Below are positions 58,219 to 64,000 of a DNA stretch of 64,000 nt, piece by piece (position 1 is the first letter of the stretch; every line of letters begins with the position of its first letter). Origin of the DNA: Bromus sterilis (taxonomy: Eukaryota; Streptophyta; Magnoliopsida; Poales; Poaceae); contig OX465599.1 in the NCBI GenBank assembly GCA_950022295.1, positions 281,749,501 through 281,813,500 on the forward strand. Direction: 5' to 3'. The position numbers and the translations under genes were made by a program. The notes under the pieces were generated by a model. It was not told the origin of the DNA. It did no database searches and worked only from the letters and a program-made list of their open reading frames with translations.

Positions 58219-60118
58219 TAACAGCACCAACGGTACGGAGAAAAGGACGTCCCAAAATAATTGGACACAAAGGTTCACACTCTATATCCATAATGATAAA
58301 ATCAACGGGAACATAGTTGTCATTGACAATGATAAGAACATCGTCGATCTTCCCCAAAGGTTTCTTTACGGAAGAGTCGTCAAGGCAAACACCAAAAGAG
58401 CATGAATCAAAAGGTTTTAATTCAAACATATCATACATTCTTTTGTGCATGACGGAGGTACTAGCTCCCACGTCACATAAAGCAGAGCAAGAGAAGTTAT
58501 TTAATTTAATTTTTATCATAGGGTCCCAACCATCATCTAGCTTCCTAGGTATGGAGGCTTCTATCCTAAGCTTCTCCTCCCTAGCTTTGATGAGAGCATT
58601 TGTGATATGCTCCGTGAAGGAAAGATTAAGTGTGCTAGTGTGGGGGTCTCTAGACATTTTGTGTTATAAGCTAATAACATCTGAGAGGGTGCAACTATCA
58701 AAATCAATATTACTACTATCAAAGGTGGTAGTAGTGTCATCTAGGCTCACTTGTTTGAAACCCTCTATGTTCATAGGAGTCTCTTCTTCTTCGGTTGAGG
58801 CATTAGCATCACCATTAATAGGTCCGATGGGACCAGGAGTGCATTGGGTGCTAATAGTTTTAGTGTCCTCAACAATTTGGATAGTGGCAACTGTGTGGTG
58901 TGTAGGAAGGCTCTTAATTCTATCCTCTTCCTCTTTTTCTCTAGCCCATCTTTCTTTAAGTTTAGCCATCATCCTAATATTTTCATTGATTTGTAATTGG
59001 ATAGCATTAATATGAGTGGAATTTCTCTCCTCAAGGGGAGAGGTTCTAATTTTTAACATCTCAACATCAAGGGCTAAGTTGTCTACCTTCAAACAAAGAT
59101 TATCTAATTTAGCTAGCTTTTCTTCCACATTCTTGTTGAAGGATTTTTGGGTAGTGATAAAATCTCTAAGCATACTCTCTAGTTCAGAGGTGGGGTTCTT
59201 GTTGCTAGTGTAAGTGTTGTTGTTCCCATAAGTGGATGGGAACGGTCTAGGATTACTAGCAAAGTTGCCCCTATAAGCATTATTATTGAAGTTGTTTATA
59301 GCAATGTAATTCACATCTACTTGTTCCTGAGCAACCAAAGAATTTAAAGGAACATCATGAGGATCAATAGAGGGTTAATTGGTAAGTAGAGACATAATTA
59401 AATCAACTTTATCATTTAAGGAGGTAATTTCCTCGACAGAATTTACCTTCCTACCTGTTGGAGCGTGTTCGGTGTGCCATTGGGAATAGTTGGTCATCAT
59501 CTCATCAAGAAGTTTTGTGGCAGCACCAAGTGTAGTTGACATAAAGGTTCCTCCTGCGGCCGAATCTAACAGGTTCTGCGAGGTAAAGTTCAAGCCTTCA
59601 TAAAAAGTCTGGATAACCATCCACGTAGTAAAACCATGTGTAGGGAATTTCTTAACAAGAGATTTCATATGTTCCCAAACTTGGGCAACGTGTTCATTAT
59701 CCAATTGCCTAAATTTCATAATTTTACTCCTCAATTGGATAATTTTTGCAGGTGGGTAGTACTTCCCAATAAAAGCATCTTTGCATTTATCCCAAGAATC
59801 TATGCTATTCCTAGGCAAAGATTGAAACCAGATTTTAGCTCCGTCCCTCAAAGAGAAAGGAAAAAGCTTGAGCTTAACAACATCACCTTCTACTTCTTTA
59901 TACTTTTGCATATCAAATAATTCAACAAAATTATTCAAGTGTAAAGCAGCATCATCTCCAGCACCAGAGAATTCATCTCTCATAACAAGATTTAGTAAAG
60001 CAGGTTTAATTTCATAAGAGGTAGCTGAAGTGCCAGGTGTGGCAATAGGAGTGCAGATAAAGTCTTTGTTCTTGTGACTGGTGAAGTCACACAACTTGGT
60101 GTTTTCAGTGGAACCCAT
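58219..60118 (-). pseudogene. gag-pro: Element J gag-protease
   Basis: One continuous frame from the ATG at 60118 with two stops (59372-59374 TAA, and 58658-58660 TAA). Gag core as in F: AALHLNNFVELFDMQ, KLFPFSLRDGAKIWFQSLP, WDKCKDAFIGKYYPPAKI, FYEGLNFTSQNLLDSAAG. Then the Asn-rich stretch, a coiled coil (NVEEKLAKLDNLCLKVDNLA) and the protease with intact active site ALCDVGASTSVM and ILGRPFLRTVGA. The 3' end is cut off by solo LTR K at 58218. The best-preserved gag-pro of this group in the window. Confidence 0.88.
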
Positions 60119-60252
60119 AGTAGTTGCAAGTGTGGCAGATTTTTGTAATTTTCGATATAAGACACAAAGATAAAAACAGAAAGGTAAACTAACAAGACTA
60201 AAAAGTAAATGTAAAGGATAGTGGGCAACTCCCCTATCTTATCACTCGGAGT

Positions 60253-60269
60253 CCCCGGCAACGGCGCTA
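60253..60269 (-). promoter_or_regulatory. Element J primer binding site
   Basis: Minus-strand TAGCGCCGTTGCCGGGG, tRNA-Asp type with one change (TGG to TAG), 10 nt from the LTR. Confidence 0.8.
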
Positions 60270-60279
60270 GAAACTTTCT

Positions 60280-61923
60280 TGATGGCGTGGAAGTGGTAAT
60301 GGATTCTCGCCCTTCGTTGGTTACCCCAAGTGGAAGGTGAGATGTAGGATAGCAGCAAATTTCCCCTATGTAGAGGATAGGGTTTGTCTCCCGTAGGACT
60401 CCGGCAATGACAAGTAGGTGTCAGCGGCGCATCTGACGCGGGCCTGCACACGATACAATTAACTTTTCTCCCAACGAAGTTCAGAGAGGTTGTCAATCTC
60501 TCCGGTCTTGTTGTTTACAAAGGGTCAAACACACAAGGGATAATGATAATGATACCAACTGAAAGTAGATACTAAAAAGGAAATAGGCTTGTAAACATTG
60601 ATGAGGATATGGACCGGGGTCCCGTGATGTTCACTAGTGATGTCTCTCTCCCAAAAGACGATAAAACTGTTATGCGAGGTAAACAAATTACAGACGGGCA
60701 ATTGACAGGATTATAAACGCATCGCAATGCTAACTATGCTACAAAAGAAAGGAAGAGGCTCATAAGCATGGGTAGTACGCCAAAATAAGTAGACCGAAAT
60801 CCATCTACATCTAATACTAATCATCCACCTTGAGATATCTATCCAGAACATCTCGCTGGTATTAAGTTGCGAGTCCCACCCAAAGTGTAAACCCAAAGCA
60901 AAAGACGACTGCATTAAAATAACTTTGTGTAAAGTAAACAATCCTTGCAACCACGGTTACAAGCACCGTTGTTTTCCACCTTGTGGCCACAGCACATCCC
61001 CTAGACTCATGTTTCTGTCACTCAACCGTGTCATCAGGGGGCATGTACCCACAATCGAGCATAACATTCCCTCTTGGGGTTACTATCCACCACTTGGCCA
61101 AAGAAATAAACAGCAACGGAGAACATGCAATAATTACTTAGGAACAAAAATATAAGAGATCAAAACCAAATATATTACTCTATCACGATCTGAACATAAT
61201 CTCATAACCCATCGGATCCCATCAAACTCAGCAAAGAAATAGCAGAAGAATTACATATGTGCCTCGATCATGTAGGGCAGCTCACGAGGTGTAAACCATG
61301 AAGAACAAAGAGGGGAGGAGAACATCACATAGCTACTGATCACGGACCCATGGTCCAAGGTAGACTACTCACGGCACATCCGGGAAGCGTCCATGGTGGA
61401 GGAGAAGCTCCCGGAGGTCGATCCTCCCTCCGGCAGGGTGCTGGGAAGGGTCCTGACGGTGCTCCCGATCTTGGAAGCGCGGCGGTGGCGGAACAGAGGC
61501 GAGATTGCGAAATAGGGTTTTGTCTTCGGAGTTTCCCCGTCATGGAGAATAAATAGGCGAAGGGGGGCAGCCAGGGGGCCACCAGAGGTCCAGGCTCCCC
61601 CCTGGCGCGGCCAGGCCCCTGGCCGCGCCAGGTGGCTGCCTGGGCCCCTGGTGGTGGCCCTCTGCCCCACTTGGGTGATTCTGGAAGACTCCTATGCGCT
61701 GATTTTTTATCCGATTTTTCCCGAATTTTTGGAGCACTTTTAATATGGGGGAAACCTGGAATAGAAAAACAGCAGAAAACAGGAACTGGCAGTGGGGTGC
61801 ACTGAGTTAGTAGGTTAGTCCAAATATGATCAAAAGTATATGAAAGTGTATCTAGATCATAGCAATATCATACAAAATATGCATGGAGCAAGCAGAAATT
61901 AGCGATACGTTTGAGACGTATCA
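60280..61923 (-). mobile_element. Element J 5' LTR (right)
   Basis: 1644 bp, TGATGGCGTGGAAG...TTGAGACGTATCA. Minus-strand TATA (CTATTTATT) at 61548-61556, and a 13-bp perfect palindrome (61602-61614 with 61619-61631) just upstream of it. Confidence 0.93.
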
Positions 61924-61928
61924 CTTTT

Positions 61929-62346
61929 CCAGTTTCCGTCACGGAGCCACCGCCACCCGCTGTTGTTCCTCAGGAGTACTAATCTGGAGGCTGATTTGGC
62001 CTCCGGAGAGGGGAGATCGTCGCCGTCGTCATCACCATCACCAATCCATCCCCCCTCCATGACTTCTCTTCACATGTGTGAGTAATTCCCTGCTGTAGGC
62101 AAAGGGGAAGGTGGAGATTGGATGAGTTTGATCATGTAATAGTTCGTCAGATTGTTGAGGGCATGTTGCCTATCATCTACTATGGTGTTTATCATATTTG
62201 CTACAACTTGTTGCTCTTAATGCTTGCCACTTTGGGCCCGAGTGCCATGTTTTCATATCTAAACCACTTGTGTTTTCATGAGTATATTTATGTTCTTGAT
62301 CCTATCTATGAGTTGTATGCACCTATTATGGTCCAGAACCGGCGAT
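61929..62346 (+). mobile_element. Element H 3' LTR, second part
   Basis: Resumes at CCAGTTTCCGTCACGG and matches the 5' LTR through GTCCAGAACCGGCGAT, where CACTA element X starts (the 5' LTR continues GGCGATCCCAAAGG at 41926). Confidence 0.9.
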
Positions 62347-62385
62347 CAGTACTAGGGAAATAGCTATACATGGAAAGCTTATTAG

Positions 62386-62750
62386 TGGCGCATGTAGAAA
62401 GCCATGCGCCACCATCTGTTAGGGGTGGCGCACTGGAAAATAATGCGCCACCCATAAGACCTTATGGGTGGCGCAATATTTTCCAATGCGCCACCCCTAA
62501 GAGTGGGCCAGCCTAGATGATCTTATACGTGGCGCATCTAGCAATATGCGCCACCCCTAAGAACCTTATAGGTGGCGCATATACAGAATGTGCCACCCCT
62601 AAGAGCTTAGGGGTGGCGCATATTGTAAATGCGCCACCCATAAGGTCCTTAGGGGTGGCGCATTTACCTAATGCGCCACCCATAAGAGCTTAGGGGTGGC
62701 GCATTTCACCAGTGCGCCACCACTGACTTTATATATGCGCCACTAAATGC
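62386..62750. repeat. CACTA subterminal inverted repeats GGTGGCGCA/TGCGCCACC
   Basis: Eight GTGGCGCA units alternate with nine TGCGCCAC units (one reads TGTGCCAC). Each pair can fold as a hairpin, with conserved flanks CTTAGGGG and CCCCTAAG. Such motifs are the binding sites of the small CACTA protein (TnpA in En/Spm). Confidence 0.93.
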
Positions 62751-63266
62751 CTAGAGCTTCCCTTATCTACTCCACCCCACCTACCACCTCTCATTCACTC
62801 CACACAATTCTCAAACTAGATCCACTCTTCTCACCCTAGATCTATTCGGTTTTCTCCTCCTCCCCACCTCATTTCTTCCATTTATCCATCGATACTTGGC
62901 ATTACATCTATTTTGTTTCATATTGAAGTAAGTGGACCTCCTCCCAAACTCTTTTGTTCCATTTATGACCCATATACTTGCCTTTATGAGCTTGGGGTTT
63001 GTTGTATATGTGAAGCTTGGGTTTGATGTATAAGTGAAGCTTTTGGTGGTTTGATGTATATGTGAAGCTTATGGTGGTTTGATGTATATGTGTATCTTGA
63101 GTGGCAAATGTTTTGCCGAAATGTCGATTCATTTCCGTTTCGGCAAATTTCTAGCGCACTCTCCGCATGCTCCCATGCATTATTAGGGAAGGTCATGCCG
63201 AATTTTTCCGGCAACGACTGTGATATATAATTGTGTTTCTCTCTCCGTGCACGTAGGTGATCGACC
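62751..63266 (+). other. CACTA 5' region with probable leader intron
   Basis: CT-rich leader after a TATATATG (62731). Donor GAA|GTAAGT at 62928 and acceptor CACGTAG at 63256 would remove a leader intron just before the ATG. About 63003-63095 is a 3-copy ~30-bp repeat (TTTGATGTATATGTGAAGCT). Confidence 0.5.
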
Positions 63267-64000
63267 ATGGTCCGCGAGATGCTGAGCGATATCACCGTGG
63301 CTAGGTGGATGCAATGTGCGACAAACGACATGCTAAGGAATAATAGGTCGGATATAAGATGTCTGTGTCGGAGATGCAAACTTCAGTGCGTGACCGAGCC
63401 CTATTCCGGAATATTGCAAAGACACCTGAAGCGTAATGGTTTGATGGATGGCTACACACGATGGATAAGTGATGAAGCTGGTGAGGAGGAGGACGTCAAT
63501 GGTGGGGCGCCAGTAAATGAGGAAGGGCAAACAGAAAACAGCGGCGGGCGAGATGACGAAGAGCATCCCGTACATGATCATGAAGAAGATGCCGAAGCGG
63601 ATCATGTAGATCAAGATGCCGGACATGAAGATCAAGATGTCGGACATGATGATTCAAGCTGGGTGCGGGACCCTCATGTTCAAGAGCTGCTTGTCAAAGA
63701 GGCGTTGAACGCAAGAGGTGCAGCTAGAGAGAAAGCCAAGATGGTGCAACTCGAGAAAGACGCGATTACGAAGTTGTACGAAGGATGCAACGATGGGGAT
63801 ACCCGCTTGAATGTAACACTTGGGGCTATGGAGATGAAGGCAAAACACAAATGGACCGACGAAAGCTTCGATGATAACATGGCATTCTGGCACGATCGTC
63901 TTCCGATGGGAAACACGTGCCCAACTAGTATCGCTGAGGCCAAGAAAGTCCTTTGCCCTCTCGATCTTCCGCACGTTAAATACCATGTCTGCATAAATGA
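63267..64000 (+). CDS. CACTA transposase (TNP2-like), N-terminal part, open to window end
   Basis: The ATG at 63267 opens 244 codons with no stop. The amino-terminal transposase-associated domain has RWMQCA, a Cys cluster (IRCLCRRCKL) and LQRHLKRNGLMDGYTRW. An acidic Asp/Glu/His-rich linker with repeats (DHVDQDAGHEDQDVGHDD) follows. The last part is typical of plant TNP2 transposases (ITKLYEGCNDGDTRLNVTL, DDNMAFWHDRLP, AEAKKVLCPLDLPHVKYHVC). The catalytic region lies beyond the window. In this window it is undamaged, unlike every Gypsy gene here. Confidence 0.88.
   Translation, partial: MVREMLSDITVARWMQCATNDMLRNNRSDIRCLCRRCKLQCVTEPYSGILQRHLKRNGLMDGYTRWISDEAGEEEDVNGGAPVNEEGQTENSGGRDDEEHPVHDHEEDAEADHVDQDAGHEDQDVGHDDSSWVRDPHVQELLVKEALNARGAAREKAKMVQLEKDAITKLYEGCNDGDTRLNVTLGAMEMKAKHKWTDESFDDNMAFWHDRLPMGNTCPTSIAEAKKVLCPLDLPHVKYHVCIN

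Larger units (their letters stand above)
50307..61923 (-). mobile_element. Element J: non-autonomous Gypsy (gag-pro) in H's 3' LTR
   Basis: LTRs 50307-51908 and 60280-61923. Perfect TSD CTTTT at 50302-50306 and 61924-61928. On the minus strand: LTR, tRNA-Asp-type primer site, gag-pro, then non-coding DNA and a polypurine tract (51909-51922). Solo LTR K replaces part of the protease and about 800 bp beyond it. Confidence 0.94.
39751..62346 (+). mobile_element. Element H: Athila-like non-autonomous Gypsy, split by I, N, J and X
   Basis: Plus-strand. 5' LTR (truncated) 39751-42499, primer site, gag, protease, ATHILA-ORF-like gene, polypurine tract, and 3' LTR 49923-50306 continuing at 61929-62346 and then past CACTA X. 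No RT, RNase H or integrase between the protease and the 3' LTR. Confidence 0.85.
62347..64000 (+). mobile_element. CACTA element X (En/Spm superfamily), right part outside window
   Basis: Starts CAGTACTAGGGAAA where CACTACTAGGGAAA is the usual Triticeae CACTA end. The boundary is fixed by comparison with the uninterrupted LTR copy at 41930. The 3-bp TSD would be GAT. Subterminal repeats (62386-62750) and a transposase gene follow. Confidence 0.88.

Noticed and set aside
58317..59015. 232-codon plus-strand ORF opposite J's gag
   Set aside because: It mirrors the gag-pro frame on the minus strand, which has clear family motifs. The plus frame is hydrophobic and featureless.
33437..60269. Repeated CCCCGGCAACGGCGCCA words as tRNA-Asp gene fragments
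   Set aside because: Each sits 10-12 nt from an LTR edge with no cloverleaf upstream. They are primer binding sites.
1..64000. Host protein-coding gene, rRNA, tRNA or organellar insert
   Set aside because: Every stretch examined falls within an assigned element. No exon set with a non-transposon domain was seen on either strand.

Overview
The window is repeat DNA from a large grass genome. The LTR types (TGATACGTC-type Gypsy LTRs, a BARE/Angela-type Copia LTR, a CACTA element with GGTGGCGCA subterminal repeats) point to Triticeae (wheat, Aegilops or barley relatives). Species cannot be told from sequence alone. I found no convincing host gene, RNA gene or CRISPR array: essentially every base can be assigned to nested transposable elements. 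The letter names used here are mine. Family names are from memory and were not searched.

Left block, about 1-39750. Three minus-strand Gypsy elements of one LTR group are nested. G (37087-39750, left part outside the window) holds F (8845-37086, left LTR outside). F is split by three insertions: A (about 1-8844, minus-strand Tat-type Gypsy, itself split by solo LTR B at 2224-5958), C (9133-24887, plus-strand Tat/Grande-like Gypsy with both LTRs and a 5-bp TSD, split by solo LTR D at 17878-19527) and E (27742-34939, both LTRs, TSD GAGTC). The right LTR of F carries a Mutator-like MITE, M (36173-36603). C has gag, protease, RT, two RNase H domains and integrase on the plus strand, all disabled. 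It also carries a multi-exon gene on the opposite strand with its own TATA box.

Right block, about 39751-64000. H is a plus-strand Athila-like Gypsy with gag, protease and an ATHILA-ORF-like gene but no RT, RNase H or integrase. Its 5' LTR lacks the first ~380 bp and holds Copia solo LTR I (40009-41748). Its interior holds a foldback element N (47672-48527). Its 3' LTR (from 49923) is split by J (50307-61923, minus-strand, same group as E/F/G, TSD CTTTT) and then by CACTA transposon X (from 62347 past the window end). J is split by solo LTR K (54034-58218).

No autonomous Gypsy in the window is intact. E, F, G, H and J all lack RT/RNase H/integrase in what is visible, so they would need enzymes from elsewhere. 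They share LTR layout, a tRNA-Asp-type primer site and polypurine tract, yet carry different ORFs in the same slot. That cassette exchange, and the spliced antisense gene of C, are the most interesting features.
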